This document shows positions 34,848 to 43,291 of a stretch of 64,000 nucleotides of DNA, piece by piece. Position numbers and translations under genes: made by a program. Below the pieces are notes generated by a model, which did no database searches, was not told where the DNA came from, and saw only the letters and a program-made list of their open reading frames with translations. Location: assembly GCA_020444245.1 (NCBI GenBank), contig JAHLLI010000019.1, positions 1-64,000 on the forward strand, written 5' to 3'. This DNA is from Actinomycetales bacterium. Its GTDB lineage: Bacteria; Actinomycetota; Actinomycetes; Actinomycetales; Cellulomonadaceae. Each line of letters opens with the position of its first letter. Positions within the stretch are counted from its first letter, which is position 1.

Positions 34848-35900
34848 GTGACCAACCCAGGCTCCTCGAGCGCCAACGGCCCCTCCGTCCCCGACCCGAT
34901 GGCCGCGCCGCCGCTGCGCTGGGGGGTGCTCGGTCCCGGCGGCATCGCGCACAAGCTGGCCGACAACGTCGCGCGCTTCACCTCCGGCGAGGTGGTCGCC
35001 GTCGGGTCCCGCTCGATCGAGCGGGCCGAGCGCTTCGCCGCCGAGCTGGGCGTGCCGCAGGCCTACGGCTCCTACGAGGCCCTGGTCGCCGACCCCGCGG
35101 TGCAGGCCGTCTATGTCGCCTCGCCGCACTCCGAGCACCGTGACCACGCGCTGCTCGCGATCGCCGCGGGCAAGCACGTCCTGGTCGAGAAGGCGTTCAC
35201 CCTGAACGCCGCGCAGGCCGAGGAGGTGTTCGCGGCGGCGCGCGCCGCCGGGGTCTTCGTCATGGAGGCGATGTGGACCCGCCACCTGCCGCACGTCGCG
35301 GCGATCCACGACGCGGTGGCGCGGGGCGAGATCGGCGAGGTCGTCTCGGTGCTCGCCGACCACGGCCAGAACATGCGTCGCCACCCGCCGACCCACCGGA
35401 TGCACGCCGTGGAGCTGGCCGGCGGGGCGCTGCTCGACCTCGGGGTGTACCCGGTGTCGTTCGCCCACGACGTGCTGGGCGCGCCCGACCGCGTGCACGC
35501 CACCGGCTCGCTCACCGAGACCGGCGTGGACGGTCAGATCTCGATCGCGCTCGGGCACGGCGCGCGCACCCAGTCCAGCCTGCACACCACGCTGTGGGCG
35601 GCGACGGCGAACACCGCCGTGATCGCCGGCACGGAGGGCCGCATCGCGGTGGCCCGCACGTTCTACGGGCCGACGTCGTTCTCGGTCCGGCGCGACGACG
35701 GCACCTCGTGGGTCTACGACCGGACCGTCCCTGCCGGGCCGTACGGCGGGGGGTTCCAGTACCAGGCGGCCGAGGTCGCCCGGCGGGTGGCCGAGGGCGC
35801 CACCGAGTCGGAGCGGATGACCTGGCAGGACACCCTGGACGTGATGCGCACCATGGACGAGGTGCGGCGCCAGATCGGTCTGCGGTACCCGGGCGAGTGA
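34848..35900 (+). CDS. Gfo/Idh/MocA-family oxidoreductase
   Basis: A 350-residue NAD(P)-dependent oxidoreductase: Rossmann motif WGVLGPGGIAHKLA near residue 24, the conserved EK dipeptide in VEKAFTLN (about residue 116) and the C-terminal substrate domain. It resembles scyllo-inositol/trans-1,2-dihydrobenzenediol dehydrogenases. TAGCGT lies six bases before the GTG start, suggesting a leaderless transcript. It is divergent from the PfkB kinase. The substrate is probably a cyclic polyol or sugar. Confidence 0.87.
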   Translation: MTNPGSSSANGPSVPDPMAAPPLRWGVLGPGGIAHKLADNVARFTSGEVVAVGSRSIERAERFAAELGVPQAYGSYEALVADPAVQAVYVASPHSEHRDHALLAIAAGKHVLVEKAFTLNAAQAEEVFAAARAAGVFVMEAMWTRHLPHVAAIHDAVARGEIGEVVSVLADHGQNMRRHPPTHRMHAVELAGGALLDLGVYPVSFAHDVLGAPDRVHATGSLTETGVDGQISIALGHGARTQSSLHTTLWAATANTAVIAGTEGRIAVARTFYGPTSFSVRRDDGTSWVYDRTVPAGPYGGGFQYQAAEVARRVAEGATESERMTWQDTLDVMRTMDEVRRQIGLRYPGE

Positions 35901-35933
35901 GGGCCGTCGGCGCCGCGCACTAGCCTTGCCCGC

Positions 35934-36593
35934 GTGAGCCTGCCGACCACGCCCTCCGGTCCCAGCCCGACCGGGGTGTTCTGCTCGTTCGAGGGTGGCG
36001 ACGGCGTCGGCAAGAGCACCCAGATCGAGCTGCTCGCCGCGTGGCTGCGCGGCCACGGCCTCGAGGTGCTCACCACGCGCGAGCCGGGCGGCACCGAGCT
36101 GGGCCTGGAGCTGCGGGCCGCGGTGCTGCACGGTGGGCACGTGAGCGCCCGCACGGAGGCGCTGCTGTACGCGACCGACCGCGCCCACCACGTCGACACC
36201 GTCGTCCGGCCGGCGCTCGAACGCGGCGGTGTGGTGCTCACCGACCGGTACCTCGACTCCTCGGTGGCCTACCAGGGCGACGGGCGCGCGCTCGGCGCGA
36301 GCGAGGTCGAGGCGCTGTCCCTGTGGGCCACGGAAGGGCTCATCCCGCACGTGACGGTGCTGCTCGACCTGGACCCGGAGGTCGGGCTCGCCCGCCTCGC
36401 GCACCGTTCGGCGCGGCCCGACCGGCTGGAGAGCGCCGGCATGGACTTCCACCACCGCACCAGGGCCGCGTACCTGGCACGGGCAGCGGCGGACCCGGGC
36501 CGCTGGCTGGTGGTCGACGCGGCCGCACCCGTCGAGGAGGTCGCAGCCGCGGTCCGGGCCCGGGTCGCGCCGTTCGTGGGGGTCCCCACGTGA
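35934..36593 (+). CDS. tmk: Thymidylate kinase
   Basis: A 219-residue P-loop kinase converting dTMP to dTDP. The P-loop EGGDGVGKST, DR of LTDRYLDSSVAYQG and the TREPGGT motif are all present. TAGCCT lies seven bases before the GTG, again fitting a leaderless start. The gene's last four bases overlap the holB start, an order common in actinobacteria. Confidence 0.95.
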   Translation: MSLPTTPSGPSPTGVFCSFEGGDGVGKSTQIELLAAWLRGHGLEVLTTREPGGTELGLELRAAVLHGGHVSARTEALLYATDRAHHVDTVVRPALERGGVVLTDRYLDSSVAYQGDGRALGASEVEALSLWATEGLIPHVTVLLDLDPEVGLARLAHRSARPDRLESAGMDFHHRTRAAYLARAAADPGRWLVVDAAAPVEEVAAAVRARVAPFVGVPT

Positions 36594-37741
36594 GCGTGTG
36601 GGACGGGGTGGTGGGCCAGGAGGCCGCCGTCGCCGTGCTGCGCGGCGCCGTCACCGACCCGTCCGCGATGACCCACGCGTGGCTGATCACCGGCCCCCCG
36701 GGCTCGGGGCGGTCCAACGCGGCGCGCGCGTTCGCCGCTGCGCTGCAGTGCCCCACCGGGGGCTGCGGTGCGTGCCCGGCCTGCGCCACCGCGCTCGCGG
36801 GCACCCACGCGGACGTCACCGTGGTGGCCACCGAGAAGGTGACCATCTCGATCGACGAGGTCCGCGACCTCATCGGCGTCGCCCAGCGCTCCCCGTCCCA
36901 GGGCCGGTGGCGGGTGATCATCGTCGAGGACGCTGACCGGATGACCGAGCGGACGTCCAACGTGCTGCTCAAGGCGATCGAGGAGCCGCCGCCACGCACC
37001 GTGTGGCTGCTGTGCTCCACCAGCCCGCAGGACGTCCAGGTCACCATCCGCTCGCGGTGCCGGCCGCTCGCCCTGCGGGTGCCGTCGGTCGGGGCGGTCG
37101 CGCGGCTGCTGGTGGAGCGCGACGGGGTGGACCCGGCCGTCGCGGACGTCGCCGCACGCGCCGCGCAGAGTCACATCGGGATGGCCCGGCGCCTGGCCCG
37201 CGACCCGGAGGCGCGCGACCGCCGCCGGCGCACGCTCGAGCTGGTCTCGGCGATCCGGGGCGTGGGCGACGCGGTGCTGGCCGCCGCGGACCTGGTCGAG
37301 GTGGCCCAGGCCGAGGCCAAGGCCGCGACCGAGGACCGCGACGCCGCCGAGAAGGCCGAGCTCCTGCACACCCTCGGCGCGCAGGACGCGACCCGGCTGC
37401 CGCCCACGTTGCGCGCCCAGGTGCGTCAGCTCACCGAGGAGCAGAAGCGCCGCGCCACCCGCGCGCAGCGCGACGTGCTGGACCGGGCGCTGCTCGACCT
37501 GCTGTCGCTGTACCGGGACGTCCTCGTGGTCCAGCTCGGCGCGGACGTGGAGCCGGTCAACGTCGAGCACACCGACCAGGTGGCCGCGCTCGCGGCGGAG
37601 TCCACCGCGGAGCAGACCCTGCGCCGGATGGACGTCGTCGGTGAGGCGCGCACCCGGCTCGCGGGCAACGTGGCACCGCTGCTGGCCATGGAGGCGATGG
37701 CGGTCGCGCTGCGTCCCCAGGGCGGTCGCGCACCCGAGTGA
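36590..37741 (+). CDS. holB: DNA polymerase III subunit delta'
   Basis: A 383-residue clamp-loader subunit. The N-terminal VVGQEAAVAVLRGAV, a P-loop-like GPPGSGRS (arginine in place of lysine, normal for delta' in this group), four cysteines in the zinc module, EDADRMTERTSNVLLKAIEEPP and the sensor-1 STSPQD are visible. It starts with a GTG overlapping the tmk stop, so the genes are co-translated. It acts at the replication fork with DnaX and delta. Confidence 0.93.
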   Translation: MSVWDGVVGQEAAVAVLRGAVTDPSAMTHAWLITGPPGSGRSNAARAFAAALQCPTGGCGACPACATALAGTHADVTVVATEKVTISIDEVRDLIGVAQRSPSQGRWRVIIVEDADRMTERTSNVLLKAIEEPPPRTVWLLCSTSPQDVQVTIRSRCRPLALRVPSVGAVARLLVERDGVDPAVADVAARAAQSHIGMARRLARDPEARDRRRRTLELVSAIRGVGDAVLAAADLVEVAQAEAKAATEDRDAAEKAELLHTLGAQDATRLPPTLRAQVRQLTEEQKRRATRAQRDVLDRALLDLLSLYRDVLVVQLGADVEPVNVEHTDQVAALAAESTAEQTLRRMDVVGEARTRLAGNVAPLLAMEAMAVALRPQGGRAPE

Positions 37742-37799
37742 TCCACCCGAACGGTGGGAGCCGGCCGTGCCGCCCGGCATGACCGGTTACCGTTAGCCG

Positions 37800-39338
37800 G
37801 TGCCCGCCCGTCGCCTCGCCGTCGCGCTCGCCGTCGTCGCCCTCGCGCTCGCCGGCTGCGCCGCACCAGTCCAGCAGACCACCCCGGACGAGCCGGCGAC
37901 GGCCACCTCGTCCGCGCCCTCGTCGGCACCCGTCGGGGGCGACCTGGAGTCGTTCTACGGGCAGGACATCAGCTGGAGCGCGTGCGGCGACTTCGAGTGC
38001 GCGACCGTCACCGCACCGCTGGACTGGACCGACCTGTCCGCGGGAACCATCAGCCTCGCCCTCGAGCGCCGCCCGGCCGACGACCAGGCGAACCGGATCG
38101 GCTCGCTGCTGATCAACCCGGGTGGTCCCGGCTCGTCCGGCATCGACTTCCTCCAGTACGTCACGACCAGCGTGGTCGGGGCCGACGTCCTGGCCGCCTA
38201 CGACGTGGTCGGCTTCGACCCGCGCGGCGTCGGCAAGTCCAGCGCGGTCAGCTGCGGGCCGGACTCCCAGGTCGACGCCTACCTCACCGCCGACCGCCCG
38301 ATCCACAGCCAGGCCGACCTGGACGCGGTGCGCGCCGAGGCGACCACCTTCGGTCAGGAGTGCCTGGACGACACCGGGGCGCTGCTCGGCCACGTCGACA
38401 CCGTCAGCGCTGCGAAGGACATGGACCTGATCAGGGCGGTGCTGGGCGACGACCAGCTGCACTACCTGGGGTTCTCCTACGGGACGTTCCTGGGCTCGAC
38501 GTACGCCGAGCTGTTCCCGGACAAGGTCGGCCGCCTGGTGCTCGACGGCGCGCTGGACCCGTCGCTGACCAACGACGAGGTCTCGCTGCAGCAGGCCGCC
38601 GGCTTCGAGCAGGCGCTGCACTCCTACGTCAGCTACTGCATGGCCACGTCCGGCTGCCCGCTCACGGGCACCGTCGAGCAGGGCATGCAGCAGATCGCCG
38701 ACCTCGTCGACCGAGCCGAGCAGCGACCGATCGACGCCGGCAACGGCCACACCGTCAACGGGTCGCTGGCGTTCTACGGCGTGATCGTCACGCTCTACAA
38801 CGACGACTACTGGCCGCTGCTCACCTCCGCGCTGAGCGAGGCGATCGTCCAGAACACCGCGAGCCAGCTGTTGGAGTACGCCGACGTGTACCTGGACCGC
38901 ACGGTCGACGGGCAGTACCTGTCGAACTCCAACCTCGCGTTCCAGGCGATCAACTGCTTGGACTACCCGACCACGACGCGCGACTACCAGCAGATGGTCG
39001 CCTTCCGTGACGAGATCGCCAAGGTCGCCCCGACGTTCGCCACCTGGTTCGCGATGTCCCCGGGCTGCGAGACCTGGCCGTTCCAGTCCCAGCGCACCCC
39101 GGCCCCGGTGCACGCCGCCGGCGCCGCGCCGATCCTCGTGATCGGGACCACCGGGGACCCCGCGACGCCCTACGAGTGGGCCCAGGCGCTGGCGTCCCAG
39201 CTGGACTCCGGCGTGCTGCTCACCTGGAAGGGCGAGGGCCACACCGCCTACGGCCGCGCGGGGTCCTGCATCAGCGACGCGGTGGAGACCTACCTGCTGA
39301 AGGGCACCCCGCCGCCGGCCGGGACCACCTGCGGCTGA
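37800..39338 (+). CDS. Secreted alpha/beta-hydrolase, tripeptidyl-aminopeptidase type (lipoprotein)
   Basis: A 512-residue exported hydrolase with lipobox LAGC near residue 20, then the alpha/beta fold: oxyanion NPGGPGSSG, nucleophile serine in GFSYGT, aspartate in GTTGDPATPY and histidine in GEGHTAYG. The C-terminal segment around the last two residues of the triad matches the TAP-like domain of SlpD/SlpE mycelial peptidases. Such enzymes trim tripeptides from exported proteins. It precedes tRNA-Thr, from which it is separated by about 90 bases. Confidence 0.88.
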   Translation: MPARRLAVALAVVALALAGCAAPVQQTTPDEPATATSSAPSSAPVGGDLESFYGQDISWSACGDFECATVTAPLDWTDLSAGTISLALERRPADDQANRIGSLLINPGGPGSSGIDFLQYVTTSVVGADVLAAYDVVGFDPRGVGKSSAVSCGPDSQVDAYLTADRPIHSQADLDAVRAEATTFGQECLDDTGALLGHVDTVSAAKDMDLIRAVLGDDQLHYLGFSYGTFLGSTYAELFPDKVGRLVLDGALDPSLTNDEVSLQQAAGFEQALHSYVSYCMATSGCPLTGTVEQGMQQIADLVDRAEQRPIDAGNGHTVNGSLAFYGVIVTLYNDDYWPLLTSALSEAIVQNTASQLLEYADVYLDRTVDGQYLSNSNLAFQAINCLDYPTTTRDYQQMVAFRDEIAKVAPTFATWFAMSPGCETWPFQSQRTPAPVHAAGAAPILVIGTTGDPATPYEWAQALASQLDSGVLLTWKGEGHTAYGRAGSCISDAVETYLLKGTPPPAGTTCG

Positions 39339-39367
39339 GGCCCGCGGCGGTGCACCCCGAACGCGCT

Positions 39368-39396
39368 TTGGAGCGCGGTGGGCGCGCCGGTACAGT
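39368..39396 (+). promoter_or_regulatory. Housekeeping promoter of tRNA-Thr
   Basis: TTGGAG (39368-39373), a 17-base spacer and TACAGT (39391-39396) form a near-consensus sigma-70 type promoter. The start point would fall about 23 bases before the tRNA. A small hairpin, CGTCGG/CCGACG (39407-39423), lies in the leader. Confidence 0.7.
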
Positions 39397-39425
39397 AGGC
39401 CGCGCTCGTCGGCCGGCCCGACGAC

Positions 39426-39498
39426 GCCGCCTTAGCTCAGTCGGCAGAGCGTCTCACTCGTAATGAGAAGGTCGTGGGTTCGATTCCCACAGGCGGCT
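39426..39498 (+). tRNA. tRNA-Thr (anticodon CGU)
   Basis: A complete cloverleaf: acceptor GCCGCCT/AGGCGGC with a discriminator T, D-arm with AGCTCAGTCGGCAGAGC, anticodon stem TCTCA/TGAGA with loop CTCGTAA (anticodon CGT), and T-arm GTGGG-TTCGATT-CCCAC. CCA is not encoded. No integrase or duplicated 3' end is seen next to it. Confidence 0.97.
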
Positions 39499-39568
39499 CC
39501 CTCGGGACAGGCGATGTGGCTCGTCCCCTCAGCCGCGGACGCGGCCGTCCTTCTCGGTGGGCACGGGC

Positions 39569-39892
39569 TCAGTGGCCGTGCGGCACACCCTGCTCGTGCA
39601 GGCGCTCGTGCTCCTCGCGCGCGGCCTGGCGGGCCGCGATGCGCGCAGCGACCTCCTCGCGGCGCAGCGGCGGCACCGTGGTCGGCGGGTTGCGACGCTC
39701 GGGGAGGTCGGCGAGCGCCTGGGCGGTCGCGGCGGCGACGGCGGCGACCGCCGTGTCGAACGCCGAGCGGGTCACGTCGGTGACCTTGGTGATGCCGGTG
39801 ACCTTGCGGACGTACTGCACCGCCGCGGCCTCGATCTCGTCAGCGGTGGCGGGCGGCTCGAGCCCGCGCAGCGTGGTGATGTTGCGGCACAT
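39569..39892 (-). CDS. DUF2277 protein
   Basis: A 107-residue protein starting MCRNITTLRGLEPPAT with VQYVRKVTG, the diagnostic motif of DUF2277. The second half is helical and charged. The family has no known function. It converges with the tRNA gene and is divergent from the hydrolase gene at 40004. Confidence 0.85.
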   Translation of the reverse strand: MCRNITTLRGLEPPATADEIEAAAVQYVRKVTGITKVTDVTRSAFDTAVAAVAAATAQALADLPERRNPPTTVPPLRREEVAARIAARQAAREEHERLHEQGVPHGH

Positions 39893-40003
39893 GCGCCGAC
39901 GGTACGCGGACGGGTCGGCGGGCGCCCGACGTGCCCTCCGTGGTCCGCGGGTGTCGGTGGCGGGTGCCATGCTCCCGGGCACGACGAATCGACGGAGGAC
40001 CCG

Positions 40004-40828
40004 TTGCTCCCGCTGCTGGACCACACCGACCTCGGCTCCGGGATCCCGCTCCTGGCCATCCACGGCTGGACCCCGGACCGCCGCCTGATGCAGGGGTGCC
40101 TGGAGCCCGTGTTCGCCCGGGTCCCCGGGTACCGGCGCCTCTACCCCGACCTGCCGGGCATGGGCAGTACGCCGGCGGCGGGCGTCGACAGCTCCGACGA
40201 CGTCCTCGCCGCCGTCGACGCCTTCGTCACCGCGACCATCGGGGACGAGCCGTTCGCCGTCGTCGGCGAGTCCTACGGCGGCTACCTTGCGCGGGCGCTG
40301 CTCAACGCGCGCGCCGACCAGGTCCTCGGTCTCGCCCTGATCTGCCCCGTGGGCGCCGCGCTCGAGCCCGAGGACCGGACCGTCCCCGAGCACGAGGTCA
40401 TGGTGTCCACCCCCGGCCTGCTCGACGGGCTGCCGGACGAGGTCGCGGAAGGGTTCGCATCGATGGCGGTCGTGCAGGATCCCGCGACGCTCGCGCACTA
40501 CCTGGCCGACGTCCAGCCCGGTCTGGACGCCGCGGACCGGGCCGCCATGGCGCGGATCCGAGCGCGGTGGGCGTTGTCCGACGACCCCGACGCGGCCGAC
40601 GCACCGGTGTTCGCGGGGCCCGTCTCGATCCTCCTGGGTCGTCAGGACTCCGCCGTCGGCTGGGTCGACCAGCTCGGGTTCGTCGAGCGCTACCCGCACG
40701 CGAGCCTGGCCGTGCTCGACGCCGCGGGGCACAACCTCCAGATCGAGCAGGCCGGGCCGTTCGAGGCCCTCATGGTGGAGTGGCTCACGCGGGTCTCGCG
40801 CGCCGCCACGCGAGTAGCCTCGAGGTAG
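40004..40828 (+). CDS. Alpha/beta-fold hydrolase
   Basis: A 274-residue hydrolase with LLAIHGW (oxyanion), nucleophile elbow GESYGGYLA, acid in GRQDSAVG and histidine in AAGHNLQIEQ. The start is a TTG at 40004 placed seven bases after GGAGGA, the only start with a good ribosome site. It is related to small-molecule esterases/lyases of the proline-iminopeptidase-like group. The substrate is unknown; its neighbours (DUF2277 and a beta-CASP hydrolase) do not help. Confidence 0.82.
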   Translation: MLPLLDHTDLGSGIPLLAIHGWTPDRRLMQGCLEPVFARVPGYRRLYPDLPGMGSTPAAGVDSSDDVLAAVDAFVTATIGDEPFAVVGESYGGYLARALLNARADQVLGLALICPVGAALEPEDRTVPEHEVMVSTPGLLDGLPDEVAEGFASMAVVQDPATLAHYLADVQPGLDAADRAAMARIRARWALSDDPDAADAPVFAGPVSILLGRQDSAVGWVDQLGFVERYPHASLAVLDAAGHNLQIEQAGPFEALMVEWLTRVSRAATRVASR

Positions 40829-40878
40829 CGCCGGCGGCGGCGCGGGCGTGCCGGGCGCCGGTGGCGGAGGAGCGCCCG

Positions 40879-42252
40879 ATGGCCACCACGCTGAGGTTCC
40901 TCGGTGCCGCCGGCACGGTCACGGGCAGCAAGACGCTGCTCGACACCGGCCGCTCCCAGGTGATGATCGACGCGGGACTCTTCCAGGGCCTGCGGGACCT
41001 GCGCCGCCGCAACTGGGAACCCCTCCCGTTGCCCGCCGCCGAGATCGACGCCGTCGTGCTCACGCACGCGCACCTCGACCACAGCGGGTACCTGCCCGCC
41101 CTGGTCGACCAGGGGTTCTCCGGTCCGATCGTCACGACCCGCTGGACCGCGGAGCTCGCCGAGATCGTGCTGCGCGACAGCGCCCACCTGCAGGAGGAGG
41201 ACGCCGCCTACGCCGCCACGGCGGGCTACTCGCGGCACGCGCAGCCCCGCCCGCTGTACGACTCCGCCGACGTCGCGCGGTGCCTGCCGCTGTTCCACCC
41301 GACCCCGCTCGGCACCACGGTGACGCCCTGCCCGGACGTGCAGGTCCGGCTCCAGTCGGCCGGCCACATCCTCGGCTCGGCGACCGCCTTCGTCGAGGCG
41401 GCGGGGCGGCGCGTCGTGGTCAGCGGCGACCTCGGCCGCCCGTCCCACCCCCTGCTGGCGCCACCCCTCCCGCCGCCCGCGTGCGACGCCATCGTGGTGG
41501 AGTCCACCTACGGCGACCGCACCCACGCCGGCGACGACCTCGCCACCCTCGCCGACGTCGTCACCCGCACCATCGACCGCGGCGGCTCGGTGGTCATCCC
41601 GTCCTTCGCCGTCGACCGGACGGAGGTCGTGCTCGTCGCCCTGCGCCGGCTCGCCGAGCAGGGCCGCATCCCGAACGTGCCGGTGTACGTGGACAGCCCC
41701 ATGGCGCTCAGCGCGCTCGCGGTCTACCGGCGCGCGCTCGCCGAGGGCGACCCAGAGCTGCGCCCCGGCCTCGGCGGTCCCGACGTGTTCGACGCGGGCG
41801 AGCTGCGCGAGGCGCACACCGCGCAGGAGTCGCGCGCGCTCGACCCACCGCCCCAGCCGAGCATCGTCATCTCCGCGTCGGGCATGGCGACCGGCGGTCG
41901 CGTGGTGCACCACCTCAAGCAGCTGCTGCCGGACCGCCGCAACGCCGTGGTGCTCGTCGGGTACCAGGCCGAGGGCACCCGCGGCCGCGACCTGACCGAG
42001 GGCGCCAGGCAGCTCAAGATGCACGGGCACTACGTCGCGGTGCGGGCCGAGGTCGTCGCCCTGCACGCCTTCTCGGTGCACGCCGACGCCGGCGAGATCC
42101 TCGACTGGCTGCGCGGCACACCCGAGCCGCCGGAGGTGGTCTACGTCGTGCACGGCGAGCCCCGGAGCTCCGCGGCCCTCGCGGAGCGGGTGCGCGACGA
42201 GCTGGGCTGGGTCGCCGTGGTGCCCAGGGACGGCGAGCTCGTCCACCTCTGA
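40879..42252 (+). CDS. Metallo-beta-lactamase/beta-CASP RNA-processing-type hydrolase
   Basis: A 457-residue beta-CASP protein with the metal ligands H63-x-H65-x-D67-H68 (THAHLDHSG), VESTYGDRTH, SGMATGGRVVHHLK and the RMMBL-type end with HAFSVHADA. These motifs are those of KH-less CPSF73-like ribonucleases. The ATG has GGAGGAG. It may be a nuclease acting on RNA, but the family also includes DNA-acting enzymes. It is a single gene between a hydrolase and the carotenoid genes. Confidence 0.85.
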   Translation: MATTLRFLGAAGTVTGSKTLLDTGRSQVMIDAGLFQGLRDLRRRNWEPLPLPAAEIDAVVLTHAHLDHSGYLPALVDQGFSGPIVTTRWTAELAEIVLRDSAHLQEEDAAYAATAGYSRHAQPRPLYDSADVARCLPLFHPTPLGTTVTPCPDVQVRLQSAGHILGSATAFVEAAGRRVVVSGDLGRPSHPLLAPPLPPPACDAIVVESTYGDRTHAGDDLATLADVVTRTIDRGGSVVIPSFAVDRTEVVLVALRRLAEQGRIPNVPVYVDSPMALSALAVYRRALAEGDPELRPGLGGPDVFDAGELREAHTAQESRALDPPPQPSIVISASGMATGGRVVHHLKQLLPDRRNAVVLVGYQAEGTRGRDLTEGARQLKMHGHYVAVRAEVVALHAFSVHADAGEILDWLRGTPEPPEVVYVVHGEPRSSAALAERVRDELGWVAVVPRDGELVHL

Positions 42253-42358
42253 GCGCTCCGGGCCCGAGGGCGCGTGGCGGGTCGCAAGGTCCCATGCGGG
42301 TGCCGGTGCGGCGCGACTAGCGTCGCTGTGACCCCGCTGAGCACCGTCGGAGGCCGCG

Positions 42359-43291
42359 ATGCCGCAGCGTCACGCTGCACCCGGGTCGGACCTGGCCCGA
42401 TCCATCACCCGCCGCGCGAGCAGGCAGTCGTACCTGACCATCCGGACGCTCGCCGACCCGGCGTACCGGGCCGACGCCTACGCGCTGTACGCCTACTTCC
42501 GGTGGCTCGACGACGAGATCGACGAGCGGCTCACGACGCCCGACGCGCGGCTGGCCCTCGTCGAGCGCCAGCGCGGCCTGGTCGCCGCCGCGTCCGCCGG
42601 CGCACCGCTGCCCGCGCTCGACCCGCACGAGGTCCTGCTCGCCTCGCTGCTCCTCGCGGACGGCCGTCCGCGCCGGGACGCGGGCGGTGCGCTCGCGTCG
42701 GTCACCGCGATGCTCGACGTCATGGAGTTCGACGCCCGGCGCCGGGGCCGTGCGGCCGGCGCCGCGGAGCTCGACCGCTACACCGACGACCTCGCCGTCG
42801 CGGTCACCGAGGCGCTGCACCACTGCATCGGCCACGGCTGCGCCGCCCCCACCGACGAGACCCGCTACGTCGCGGTGCGCGGCGCACACGTCGCCCACAT
42901 GCTCCGTGACCTGCGCGAGGACCTCCGCGCCGGCTACGTCAACGTCCCGGCCGAGGTCGTCGGCGACCGCGAGCCGACCGCTGGAGCGCTGTGCACGCCA
43001 GCGCTGTGCGACTGGGTCCGCGAGCGCGTCGACCTCGCGCGCGAGAACTTCCGGGTCGGCCGGGAGTACCTCGCGCGGCTCGAGAGCCGCCGGTGCCGCC
43101 TGGCCGGGCACGCCTACCTGGCGCGGTTCGAGTGGGTGCTCGACACCGTCGAGAGCGACGGCTACCTGCTGCGCGAGTGCTACCCGGAGCGCCGGACCGT
43201 GCGGGGCGGGCTCGCCATCGCGCGCCGCGCGGTGGGCTCGGCGCTCGGGGCGCGACCGGAGACCCACGAGCTCGTGCGGAGCGTCGGGTGA
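42359..43291 (+). CDS. crtB: Phytoene/squalene synthase family protein
   Basis: A 310-residue trans-isoprenyl-diphosphate condensing enzyme. The first aspartate motif is DDEID (about residue 50) and the second is LRDLREDLRAGYVNVP (about residue 180). The ATG has CGGAGG. Its stop overlaps the start of the desaturase gene, so together they form a carotenoid operon. Whether it joins two GGPP (C40) or two FPP (C30) cannot be settled here because no prenyl transferase or cyclase is encoded next to it. Confidence 0.85.
   Translation: MPQRHAAPGSDLARSITRRASRQSYLTIRTLADPAYRADAYALYAYFRWLDDEIDERLTTPDARLALVERQRGLVAAASAGAPLPALDPHEVLLASLLLADGRPRRDAGGALASVTAMLDVMEFDARRRGRAAGAAELDRYTDDLAVAVTEALHHCIGHGCAAPTDETRYVAVRGAHVAHMLRDLREDLRAGYVNVPAEVVGDREPTAGALCTPALCDWVRERVDLARENFRVGREYLARLESRRCRLAGHAYLARFEWVLDTVESDGYLLRECYPERRTVRGGLAIARRAVGSALGARPETHELVRSVG

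Noticed and set aside
39426-39498. tRNA-Thr as an integration site of an island
   Set aside because: No duplicated 3' end or integrase nearby; genes on both sides are ordinary chromosomal ones.
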